64,000 nt of DNA from Pseudomonadota bacterium (GTDB lineage: Bacteria > Pseudomonadota > Gammaproteobacteria > Burkholderiales > SG8-39): the NCBI GenBank assembly GCA_947455195.1, contig CANGMI010000006.1, positions 186,001-250,000 on the forward strand, given 5' to 3'. Positions 1 through 8,117 of the stretch are shown in pieces (within the stretch, counting starts at the first letter, position 1; each line of letters begins with the position of its first letter). A model generated the notes under the pieces. That model was given only the letters and a program-made list of their open reading frames with translations. It did no database searches and was not told where the DNA came from. The translations under genes were made by a program, and so were the position numbers.

Positions 1-138
1 CATGCCCAGCTGCACTACGGCCGCACCGAGCAGATCTTTGCCACCGGGCTGCACGAGTACCTGATGGCCTTCCTCGACAAGACCAGCCAGCTGGCCCAGG
101 AAATCACCGACCACTTCCTGGTGCCGGTGCAGCGCTGA
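1..138 (+). CDS. C-terminal end of an unidentified protein (cut by window edge)
   Basis: The frame is open from the left edge to a TGA at 136-138, giving the last 45 residues of a protein. The visible part reads as amphipathic helix, with an acidic-aromatic stretch (LHEYLMAFLDKT) and the C-terminus DHFLVPVQR. I do not recognise the family. It lies 36 bases upstream of the transglutaminase-DUF2126 gene on the same strand, so it could belong to the same transcription unit, but nothing visible shows a functional link. Confidence is for the frame being coding, from its position and lack of stops, not for any function. Confidence 0.5.
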   Translation, partial: HAQLHYGRTEQIFATGLHEYLMAFLDKTSQLAQEITDHFLVPVQR

Positions 139-174
139 CCGGCGCGCCCGCGCGCCACCGAACGGAGCTCGATC

Positions 175-3100
175 GTGTCGATCCAGGTTGCACTCAATCA
201 CGTGACGCAGTACCACTACGACCGCCCGGTGCTGCTCGGACCGCAGGTGGTGCGTCTGCGCCCGGCACCCCATGCACGCACCCGCATCCTGTCGTACTCG
301 ATGCGGGTCGAGCCGGGCAAGCACTTCATCAACTGGCAGCAGGACCCGCAATCGAACTACCAGGCCCGGCTGGTCTTCCCCGACCGCACCCGCGTGCTCC
401 GGGTCGAGATCGACCTCGTGGTCGAGATGGCCGTGTTCAATCCGTTTGACTTCTTTCTGGAGCCGCGCGCCGAACACTACCCGTTCGAATACGACAGCGA
501 TCAGGCCAGCGAGCTGGCGCCGTTTCGCAGCTGCCTGCCCCTGACACCGCGACTCGCAGCCCTTGTGGCTAGCGTGTCGCGCGAGCGCAGACCGATGATC
601 GACATGCTGGTCGAGATCAACCAGCGGCTGCAGGGCGAAGTGACCTACCTGATCCGGATGGAACCGGGCGTGCAGAGCCCGGAAGAAACCCTCACGCTTG
701 GCTCCGGGTCGTGCCGCGACTCGGCCTGGCTCTTCGTCCAGGTGGCCCGCCAGCTGGGGTTTGCCGCACGCTTTGCCTCGGGTTACCTGATTCAGCTGGC
801 GCCCGACCAGAAGTCGCTTGATGGGCCCTCGGGACCGACCCGCGACTTCACCGATCTGCATGCCTGGGCCGAGATCTACCTGCCGGGTGCCGGCTGGATC
901 GGCTTTGACCCCACCTCGGGCCTGCTCGCAGGCGAAGGGCATGTGCCCCTTGCGTGCACGCCCGAACCCGCCTCGGCGGCCCCGATCAGCGGCGCCGTCG
1001 AAGTGTGCGAGGTCGAGTTCTCGCACGCCATGCAGGTCACCCGCATTGCCGAGACGCCGCGCGTCACCCGCCCGTATACCGAGGCGCAGTGGGCGGCCAT
1101 CCATGCTCTGGGCTGCGCAGTCGACGATGATCTGGCGAGCCTCGATGTACGGCTCACCCAGGGCGGTGAGCCAACCTTCGTCTCGGTCGACGATCGCAAC
1201 GGTGCCGAATGGAATACCGAGGCCATGGGGCCCGACAAGCTCGCACGTGCAGAAGCACTCACCGCACGCCTGCGCGCACGTTACGCTCCCCAGGGCCTCA
1301 TGCACTACGGGCAAGGCAAGTGGTATCCCGGCGAGCAACTCCCGCGCTGGTCGCTCAACCTGTTCTGGCGCCGCGATGGTGAACCGATCTGGCGCGACCC
1401 GACGCTCGTGGCTGACGAGTCAACCGACTGCCCGGTCGACGAATCGACCGGTGCCGCCTTTCTCGCAGCGCTCGCCGCTCGCCTTGGGGTCAATCAGAGC
1501 TGCGTGTTCGAAGCCTTCGAGGACGCCTGGTACTACCTGTGGCGCGAGCGGCGCCTGCCCGCCAACGTCGACCCGTTCGACTCGCGCCTCGCCGACCCGC
1601 AGGAACGCGAGCGTCTGCGACGCATCTTCATGCGCGGCCTCGATCGGGTGGCAGGGCATGTCTTGCCGATCGGACGCGCCACCAGCGGACCACCGCGCTG
1701 GGTGAGCGGGCCCTGGTTCCTGCGCGAGCAGCGCTGCTACCTCGTGCCTGGTGACTCACCGATCGGCTACCGGCTGCCGATCGACTCGCAGCCCTGGGTC
1801 GAACAGAGCGACTACCCTTTCACGCATCCGATCGACCCGAGCGTCGAGCAGGCACCGCTGCCCCGCACCGGCGAGTGGCCTCTGAGCACGCGGCCGCCCA
1901 TGACCGCCCTCGCGAGCCCTGGCGGGGCCAGCCAGCCGTCGGTCGCGCGCGCGCCGACCCGCACCGGGCGCGACCTCATGAACGGTCGCCCGGTCGATGC
2001 GCGGCCCGCGCTCTTCGAGTCGGCCGCCTGGATCACCCGCACCGCGCTGTGTGCCGAGGTACGCGGCGGCATCCTGCACCTGTTCATGCCGCCCCTGGCG
2101 GCGCTCGAGGACTATCTCGACCTGGTGGCTGCCATCGAGGCAGTCGCGGCCTCGATGCGCCTGCCGGTGCGGCTCGAGGGCTACGAACCTCCCCGCGACC
2201 CGCGTCTCGCCCTGCTGCGAGTGACCCCCGACCCGGGCGTCATCGAAGTCAATGTGCAACCTGCTTCGAGCTGGACCGATCTGGTCGACCAGACCACCTT
2301 CCTTTACGCAGCGGCACGCGAATCGCGCCTCACCACCGAAAAGTTCATGCTTGACGGTCGCCATACGGGAACCGGAGGCGGCAATCACCTGGTCTTTGGC
2401 GGGGCAACCCCGAACGATTCGCCCTTCCTGCGCCGACCCGACCTGCTCGCCAGCCTGATCGCGTGCTGGCACAACCACCCCTCACTGTCGTATCTCTTTT
2501 CGGGTCTGTTCATCGGCCCGACCAGCCAGGCACCGCGCATCGACGAGGCACGGCACGAGTCGGTGTACGAGATGGAAATTGCCCTGTCGCAGATCACGCG
2601 CAAGGCGGGCGAACCGGTGTTGCCGTGGTTCATCGACCGGACGCTGCGCAATCTGCTGGTGGATGTCACCGGCAACACCCATCGGGCCGAGTTCTGCATC
2701 GACAAGCTCTACTCACCAGACAGCTCGACCGGCCGCCTCGGATTGCTCGAGATGCGTGGGTTCGAGATGCCCCCGCACGAGCGCATGAGTCTTGCGCAAC
2801 AACTCCTCGTGCGCGCACTGATTGCCCGCTTCTGGCAGCGGCCCTGGCGCCCGGCACGGCTGCAGCGCTGGGGCACCGAACTGCACGACCGCTTCATGCT
2901 GCCCTGGTTCATCTGGCAGGACTTCACCGACGTGCTGCACGATCTGAAGGAATCAGGCTACGACCTGGACCCAGCCTGGTTCGCACCCCACTTCGAGTTT
3001 CGCTTCCCGGTGCTGGGCGACTACGCCCTCGAAGGTATCCATCTGGAATTGCGCATGGCGCTCGAACCCTGGCACGTGATGGGAGAGGAAGGCGCGGCCG

Positions 3101-3561
3101 CGGGCGCGGTGCGCTATGTCGACGCCTCGCTCGAGCGCGTGCAACTGAAAGCCACGGGCTGGATCGAGGGGCGCCATCAGCTCACCTGCAACGGACGTGT
3201 GGTGCCGCTCGCTGCCACCGGCCGCACCGGCGAATTCGTGGCGGGCGTTCGCTACCGGGCCTGGAACGCGCCGTCAAGCCTGCATCCGGGCATCGGCAGC
3301 CACGCACCGCTCACGTTTGACCTCATCGACACATGGACAGGGCGCTCGCTCGGCGGCTGCCAGTATCATGTGGCCCATCCGGGCGGTCGCAACTACGTGA
3401 CCTTTCCGGTGAATGCCTACGAAGCCGAGGCTCGACGACTGGCCCGATTTGCCCGGTTCGGGCATACCCCGGGCCCGGTCTCTGCCACGCCAGAATCTCG
3501 CAATCCGGCTTATCCCTTCACGCTCGACCTGCGACGCGCACCGACACCCTACGACGCATGA
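175..3561 (+). CDS. Transglutaminase-like / DUF2126 fusion protein
   Basis: 1128 residues, GTG start preceded by GGAG. Residues 1 to about 95 match the bacterial transglutaminase N-terminal region. A transglutaminase/protease-like core follows, with a complete candidate triad: Cys180 in GSGSCRDSAW, His229 in DLHAWAEIY and Asp245 in GFDPTSG. From about residue 320 to the end the protein is a DUF2126-type region (start LTQGGEPTFVSVDD). Family knowledge: these proteins sit beside circularly permuted ATP-grasp and alpha-E genes and are predicted to make or remodel peptide or amide bonds; no substrate is established. The next gene starts one base after the stop, so the genes are co-transcribed. 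Length is normal for the fused form found in proteobacteria. Confidence 0.9.
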   Translation: MSIQVALNHVTQYHYDRPVLLGPQVVRLRPAPHARTRILSYSMRVEPGKHFINWQQDPQSNYQARLVFPDRTRVLRVEIDLVVEMAVFNPFDFFLEPRAEHYPFEYDSDQASELAPFRSCLPLTPRLAALVASVSRERRPMIDMLVEINQRLQGEVTYLIRMEPGVQSPEETLTLGSGSCRDSAWLFVQVARQLGFAARFASGYLIQLAPDQKSLDGPSGPTRDFTDLHAWAEIYLPGAGWIGFDPTSGLLAGEGHVPLACTPEPASAAPISGAVEVCEVEFSHAMQVTRIAETPRVTRPYTEAQWAAIHALGCAVDDDLASLDVRLTQGGEPTFVSVDDRNGAEWNTEAMGPDKLARAEALTARLRARYAPQGLMHYGQGKWYPGEQLPRWSLNLFWRRDGEPIWRDPTLVADESTDCPVDESTGAAFLAALAARLGVNQSCVFEAFEDAWYYLWRERRLPANVDPFDSRLADPQERERLRRIFMRGLDRVAGHVLPIGRATSGPPRWVSGPWFLREQRCYLVPGDSPIGYRLPIDSQPWVEQSDYPFTHPIDPSVEQAPLPRTGEWPLSTRPPMTALASPGGASQPSVARAPTRTGRDLMNGRPVDARPALFESAAWITRTALCAEVRGGILHLFMPPLAALEDYLDLVAAIEAVAASMRLPVRLEGYEPPRDPRLALLRVTPDPGVIEVNVQPASSWTDLVDQTTFLYAAARESRLTTEKFMLDGRHTGTGGGNHLVFGGATPNDSPFLRRPDLLASLIACWHNHPSLSYLFSGLFIGPTSQAPRIDEARHESVYEMEIALSQITRKAGEPVLPWFIDRTLRNLLVDVTGNTHRAEFCIDKLYSPDSSTGRLGLLEMRGFEMPPHERMSLAQQLLVRALIARFWQRPWRPARLQRWGTELHDRFMLPWFIWQDFTDVLHDLKESGYDLDPAWFAPHFEFRFPVLGDYALEGIHLELRMALEPWHVMGEEGAAAGAVRYVDASLERVQLKATGWIEGRHQLTCNGRVVPLAATGRTGEFVAGVRYRAWNAPSSLHPGIGSHAPLTFDLIDTWTGRSLGGCQYHVAHPGGRNYVTFPVNAYEAEARRLARFARFGHTPGPVSATPESRNPAYPFTLDLRRAPTPYDA

Positions 3562-3562
3562 C

Positions 3563-6106
3563 ATGAACCACGCAGCGGGGGAAGAGATGTTCGCCACCTA
3601 TCCGGTGGCGAAGGGATGTTTTGACGAGCTCCTCACCGGCACCGCTCGTCCGCGCGCCCATTGGTCGGCGCTGCACCGTGAACTGACCGCAACCAGTCCG
3701 GCGCACATCCGCGACCGGCTCGGTGCGGCCGAACGCCAGATTCGCGAGATCGGCATCACCTACAACGTCTACGCCGACCCCAAGGGCCACGATCGTCCCT
3801 GGGAGCTCGACGTGCTGCCGATGGTGATCTCGGCCGAGGAATGGGCCGCGATCGAGCAGGGCATCGCGCAGCGGGCGCGATTGCTGAACGCCGTGCTCGC
3901 CGACATCTACGGGGCGCAGACACTGTTGCGCGATGGCAGCGTCCCGGCCGGACTCATTCTCGGGCATAGCGGCTTTCTGCGCGCCGCCCATGGCGTTGCC
4001 GTACCGGGCGGCGTTCACCTGCACGCCTACGCGGCCGACCTGGCGCGCTCGCCTGACGGTCGGTGGTGGGTGCTGGCCGACCGCACCCAGGCGCCCTCGG
4101 GCGCCGGCTACGCGCTCGAGAACCGGCTGATCGTGCAACGGATCTTTCCCGATCTGTTCCGCTCGATGCGAGTGCCTCACCTGGCACGCTTCTTTGCAGC
4201 ACAGCGCGAGGCACTGATGAACTTCGCGCCCCGCGGTGAGGGCCAGCGCGGTGACGGCCCCACGCTCACCGTGCTCCTGACACCCGGCCCGTACAACGAA
4301 ACGTATTTCGAACATGCCTTCCTCGCACGCTACCTGGGGTTTCCGCTGGTCGAGGGAGGCGATCTGGTCGTGCGCGATGGTTGCGTCTGGCTCAAGACCA
4401 TCGCCGGCCTGAAGCGCGTACACGCCATCCTGCGCCGTCAGGACGACAGCTACTGCGACCCGCTCGAATTGCGGGCCGACTCGGCCCTCGGCGTGGCAGG
4501 ACTGCTCGATTGCGCGCGCCGGGGCACGGTACTGATTGCCAATGCGCTCGGATCGGGCGTTCTCGAATCAGGCGCGCTGCTCGGCTTCCTGCCGGCCCTG
4601 TCGCAACGATTGTTCGGCGAGGCACTGCAGATGCCTTCGGTAGCCACCTGGTGGTGTGGCCAGCAGGCGGCGCTCGAGGACGCCATCCGGAACATGGACC
4701 ATCTGGTCTTCAAGCCCGCCGACCCCGCCGACGCATTTGAACCCATCTTCGGGCAGGACCTCGACCGGGGCGGTCGCGAAGCGCTGCGTCAGCGCCTGTG
4801 TGCCCGGCCCGAGCGCTTCGTCGCCCAGGAACTCGTGCGGGTCTCGCAAGCGCCGGTCTTCACGCATGCCGGCGCCATCGGAGCACGCGGCATCGGCCTG
4901 CGCGTGTTTGCCGTGGCAACGCCGGCCGGGTACGCGGTGATGCCCGGTGGCCTGACCCGAGTCGCCGGCCGGGCCGACGCGCGGGTGGTGTCGATGCAGC
5001 GTGGTGGTGGCTCGAAAGACACCTGGATCCAGTCAAGCGCCGCCATCGATGCCTCATTCACCCTGCTGCACCACACGGTGAGTGCCGGTGACCTCATCCG
5101 CTCGGGCGCAGGCATCACCTCGCGGGTGGCCGAAAACCTGTACTGGTTCGGGCGCTACTCGGAGCGATGCGACGACACCGCGCGACTGCTTCGTATCGTG
5201 CTCAACCCCGCCCTGCACGACTCGGAAGACGATGGCAACGCACTTGCCCCGTTGCACGCCCTGTCGCGTCGATTCGGCTTGCTGGGCGAAGAGATCACCA
5301 GTCCGCTGGCGGTTGACCGCGCACTGCTGGCAGCCGCGACCACCACCGAGAACCCGCTGGGCCTCGCCGGCAACCTGAGGCAACTGGAACGCGTGGCCTT
5401 CAACCTGCGCGACCGCATGTCGGCTGACAACTGGCGAACCATCAACGGGCTCACCCGAGACCCCCTCTTCGGCCGCCCGCTGCCCTTGTCGGATACGCTC
5501 AACGGCCTCAATCGCATCGTGACTTCCCTGATGACCCTGGCCGGGTATGCCCTTGACGGCATGACGCGCGACCACGGCTGGCGCCTGCTGTCTCTCGGAC
5601 GGCGGCTGGAGCGACTGCTCTTTCAATGCCTCGCGCTCGAATCGGCGCTGGGCGAAGGCAGCGGCTCGGGCCTCGGATGGCTGCTCGAACTCGCCGACTC
5701 GGTGGTGACCTACCGCTCACGCTACCTGTCGCGCCCCGAGTGGCTGCCCGTCCTCGACCTCCTCGTCTGCGACAACGCCAACCCGCGTGCGATCGCGATG
5801 CAAGCCAAGGGCATCAAGGACTTTCTGCACCGACTCGAGGAGAGCTTCGGGCCCTGCGGACATGCCGACTTCGCACCCGCCGCTGCGGCACTCGAAGCGC
5901 TCGACCCGGCGACCGACCTGCACCCCGAATCGATACGACTGCGCAGTGCCATCCGCCAGATCGCGACTGCGGCCTACGCGGTCAACGACCGACTCGCCGA
6001 ACGCTTCTTCACCCATGTGCAGAGCCATCATTGGGCGAGCGCCGGGGCTGCGGGCGGTGCCGGGGCTGCAGTGGCACCCGACCTGACGACAGCAGACGCT
6101 GCCTGA
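3563..6106 (+). CDS. Circularly permuted ATP-grasp / alpha-E fusion protein
   Basis: 847 residues from ATG 3563; ATG 3587, just behind a purine-rich GGGGAAGAG, is an equally good start (839 residues). The frame is open further upstream inside the previous gene, but that part is not coding. Residues about 1-490 are a circularly permuted ATP-grasp domain (markers GITYNVYADPKGHDRPWE and DVLPMVISAEEW). From about 515 (SRVAENLYWFGRYSERC) to the C-terminus is an all-helical alpha-E domain. ATP-grasp enzymes activate carboxylates as acyl-phosphates for ligation, so with its transglutaminase neighbours this is inferred to form a peptide or amide ligase system. Its stop overlaps the start of the next gene by one base (TGATG). 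In many genomes the two domains are separate genes. Confidence 0.88.
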   Translation: MNHAAGEEMFATYPVAKGCFDELLTGTARPRAHWSALHRELTATSPAHIRDRLGAAERQIREIGITYNVYADPKGHDRPWELDVLPMVISAEEWAAIEQGIAQRARLLNAVLADIYGAQTLLRDGSVPAGLILGHSGFLRAAHGVAVPGGVHLHAYAADLARSPDGRWWVLADRTQAPSGAGYALENRLIVQRIFPDLFRSMRVPHLARFFAAQREALMNFAPRGEGQRGDGPTLTVLLTPGPYNETYFEHAFLARYLGFPLVEGGDLVVRDGCVWLKTIAGLKRVHAILRRQDDSYCDPLELRADSALGVAGLLDCARRGTVLIANALGSGVLESGALLGFLPALSQRLFGEALQMPSVATWWCGQQAALEDAIRNMDHLVFKPADPADAFEPIFGQDLDRGGREALRQRLCARPERFVAQELVRVSQAPVFTHAGAIGARGIGLRVFAVATPAGYAVMPGGLTRVAGRADARVVSMQRGGGSKDTWIQSSAAIDASFTLLHHTVSAGDLIRSGAGITSRVAENLYWFGRYSERCDDTARLLRIVLNPALHDSEDDGNALAPLHALSRRFGLLGEEITSPLAVDRALLAAATTTENPLGLAGNLRQLERVAFNLRDRMSADNWRTINGLTRDPLFGRPLPLSDTLNGLNRIVTSLMTLAGYALDGMTRDHGWRLLSLGRRLERLLFQCLALESALGEGSGSGLGWLLELADSVVTYRSRYLSRPEWLPVLDLLVCDNANPRAIAMQAKGIKDFLHRLEESFGPCGHADFAPAAAALEALDPATDLHPESIRLRSAIRQIATAAYAVNDRLAERFFTHVQSHHWASAGAAGGAGAAVAPDLTTADAA

Positions 6107-7029
6107 TGGGTACGCCGCGACCGACCGAACTGCCGCGCAGCCCGGTGGCAACGGTGCGCTATCGGGTCTGCCACGAGACGATCTACGACTATGCGCATCC
6201 GGTCACCAGTGCACGGCAACTGGCGCACCTGCAGCCGCGCACCACCGACTGGCAGAGCGTCTTTGCAAGCACCGTCCGGATCGATCCCGCCCCCGGTGAA
6301 CAATCGGAGGGACTCGACTACTTCGGAAACCGGGTGCTGCGCTTTGCGATCGATGGTGCGCACGAACGGCTGGCGGTCACCGCCTCGAGCGAACTCGAGG
6401 TGCGCCCTCACACCCCGACGCCCGGGTGCAGTTCCCCCCCCTGGCACAGCGCGGCGCGCCCACCGCTCGACCTGATGGCGCCCGGGGCACTCGACATCAT
6501 CCAGTTTCAGAACGGCTCGCCGATGGCACCAGCCCTGATCGAAGCCGGACGCTATGCTGCACGCAGTTTCGTCGGCGAGCGCCCCTGGCTCGAGGCCATG
6601 CTGGACCTCACCTGCCGCATCAAGTCCGAGTTCACCTACGACCCGAGCGCCACCACCGTCTCGACACCCGTGAGCGATGTGCTGAGCCGGCGCCGTGGCG
6701 TATGCCAGGATTTTGCGCATCTCATGTTGAGTGCACTGCGCGCGCTGCGGCTGCCGGCACGCTACGTGAGTGGCTACATCCGCAATGACCGCCCGGCCGG
6801 CACGTCAGAGGCACTCACCGGTGCCGATGCCTCGCATGCCTGGGTGTCAGCCTACTGCCCCGGACACGGGTGGGTCGACTTCGACCCCACCAACGGCAAG
6901 CTCGCAGATACCGAGTTCATCACCGCCGCATGGGGGCGCGACTTTTCCGACGTGACACCCTTGCGGGGCGTCGTGCTGGGCGAGGAAGGACAATCGCTCG
7001 AAGTACGGGTGACGGTTCGGGCGCTGTAG
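6106..7029 (+). CDS. Transglutaminase family protein
   Basis: 307 residues; the start ATG shares one base with the TGA of the ATP-grasp/alpha-E gene, indicating translational coupling. The frame continues upstream antiparallel to no sensible protein, so this start is preferred. N-terminal beta-rich domain (VRYRVCHETIYDYAHPV) then a transglutaminase core with Cys200 (RRRGVCQDFAH), His244 (DASHAWVSAY) and Asp260 (VDFDPTNGK), a full Cys-His-Asp set. It has no signal peptide and is likely cytoplasmic. It probably acts with the two preceding proteins as hydrolase or transferase for the product of the ATP-grasp enzyme; this is inferred from repeated co-occurrence of these families. Confidence 0.9.
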   Translation: MGTPRPTELPRSPVATVRYRVCHETIYDYAHPVTSARQLAHLQPRTTDWQSVFASTVRIDPAPGEQSEGLDYFGNRVLRFAIDGAHERLAVTASSELEVRPHTPTPGCSSPPWHSAARPPLDLMAPGALDIIQFQNGSPMAPALIEAGRYAARSFVGERPWLEAMLDLTCRIKSEFTYDPSATTVSTPVSDVLSRRRGVCQDFAHLMLSALRALRLPARYVSGYIRNDRPAGTSEALTGADASHAWVSAYCPGHGWVDFDPTNGKLADTEFITAAWGRDFSDVTPLRGVVLGEEGQSLEVRVTVRAL

Positions 7030-7087
7030 GCGCGCCGCGCGCCGCGCGTCTGCCCTCGCGGGTGCGGGCCGCCGAAAGGGGGCGCAC

Positions 7088-7128
7088 TTCTTGAAACCAG
7101 CCATTCGCACGATAATGCGGGCGAATGG
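7088..7128 (+). promoter_or_regulatory. Candidate promoter with inverted repeat upstream of yghU
   Basis: A perfect 8-base inverted repeat, CCATTCGC (7101-7108) and GCGAATGG (7121-7128), brackets GATAAT at 7111-7116. TTCTTG at 7088-7093 lies 17 bases upstream and would serve as a weak -35 box. A dyad placed across a -10 box is the usual geometry for a repressor site. No regulator gene is adjacent, so the binding protein is unknown. The rest of the 175-base gap before yghU shows only a GC-rich run after the transglutaminase stop. Confidence 0.4.
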
Positions 7129-7204
7129 CATCCACCGCTGTTGCGCTCCGACCCCGGACGCTGACATCCCGACCTGAACCCCCATCACACCGGCAGAGAC
7201 GATC

Positions 7205-8083
7205 ATGGCTGAACCCACCGAATACACCCCCCCGAAAGTCTGGACCTGGGTCAAGACCAGTGTCGGCCGATTTGCCACGATCAACCGGCCGATCGCCGGG
7301 CCCACGCACGACGAGGTCCTGCCCGTGGGCAAGCATCCGCTCCAGCTCTATTCGCTGGGCACGCCCAACGGCGTGAAGGTCACGATTCTCCTCGAGGAAC
7401 TGCTCGCCCTTGGCCACACCGGCGCCGAATACGACGCCTGGCTCATCAAGATCGGCGAAGGTGATCAGTTCGGCTCGGGCTTTGTCGACATCAACCCCAA
7501 CTCCAAGATCCCGGCGCTACTCGATCGCAGTGGCGCGCAACCGATTCGCGTGTTCGAGTCGGCCTCGATCCTCCTCTATCTGGCCGAGAAGTTCGATGCC
7601 TTCCTGCCCAAGGACATCGCGCTGCGCACCGAAACCATGAACTGGCTGTTCTGGCAGATGGGCAGTGCGCCCTATCTGGGCGGCGGGTTCGGCCACTTCT
7701 ACGCCTACGCACCGACCAAGATCGAATATGCGATCGACCGCTTCGCGATGGAAGTGAAACGCCAGCTCGATGTGCTCGATCGGCGTCTGGCCGACAACGC
7801 GTACCTCAACGGAGCCGACTACTCGATCGCCGACATGGCAGTGTTTCCCTGGTACGGCGGTCTGGTCAAGGGCTGGTCGTATGGTGCGGCCGAGTTCCTG
7901 AGCGTGCAGGACTACAAGCACGTCAACCGCTGGGCTGACGCCATCCTTGCGCGACCGGCCGTGCGTCGTGGGCGGATGGTGAACCGCATCAGTGGCACCC
8001 CCGCTGAACAACTGCGCGAACGCCATGACGCGAGCGACTTCGACACCCGCACCGAGGACAAGATCGGCCAGGCATCGAGCTGA
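7205..8083 (+). CDS. yghU: YghU-type glutathione-dependent disulfide-bond oxidoreductase
   Basis: 292 residues. The N-terminal segment (YTPPKVWTWVK, NRPIAGPTHDEVLPVGKHP) and the thioredoxin-like domain beginning LQLYSLGTPNGVKV are typical of the YghU/Nu-class glutathione transferases. These use a Thr-Pro-Asn-Gly motif (here residues 53-56) in place of a catalytic Ser or Cys. A helical GST C-terminal domain covers about residues 140-270, ending near YKHVNRWADAILARPAVRRG. Expected role: cytosolic glutathione-dependent disulfide reduction and peroxide handling. Monocistronic by context, converging on pgi with 34 bases between stops. Confidence 0.93.
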   Translation: MAEPTEYTPPKVWTWVKTSVGRFATINRPIAGPTHDEVLPVGKHPLQLYSLGTPNGVKVTILLEELLALGHTGAEYDAWLIKIGEGDQFGSGFVDINPNSKIPALLDRSGAQPIRVFESASILLYLAEKFDAFLPKDIALRTETMNWLFWQMGSAPYLGGGFGHFYAYAPTKIEYAIDRFAMEVKRQLDVLDRRLADNAYLNGADYSIADMAVFPWYGGLVKGWSYGAAEFLSVQDYKHVNRWADAILARPAVRRGRMVNRISGTPAEQLRERHDASDFDTRTEDKIGQASS

Positions 8084-8117
8084 TCGGGCAAGGCCTGGCT
8101 GCGCCAGCGCTCAGGCT

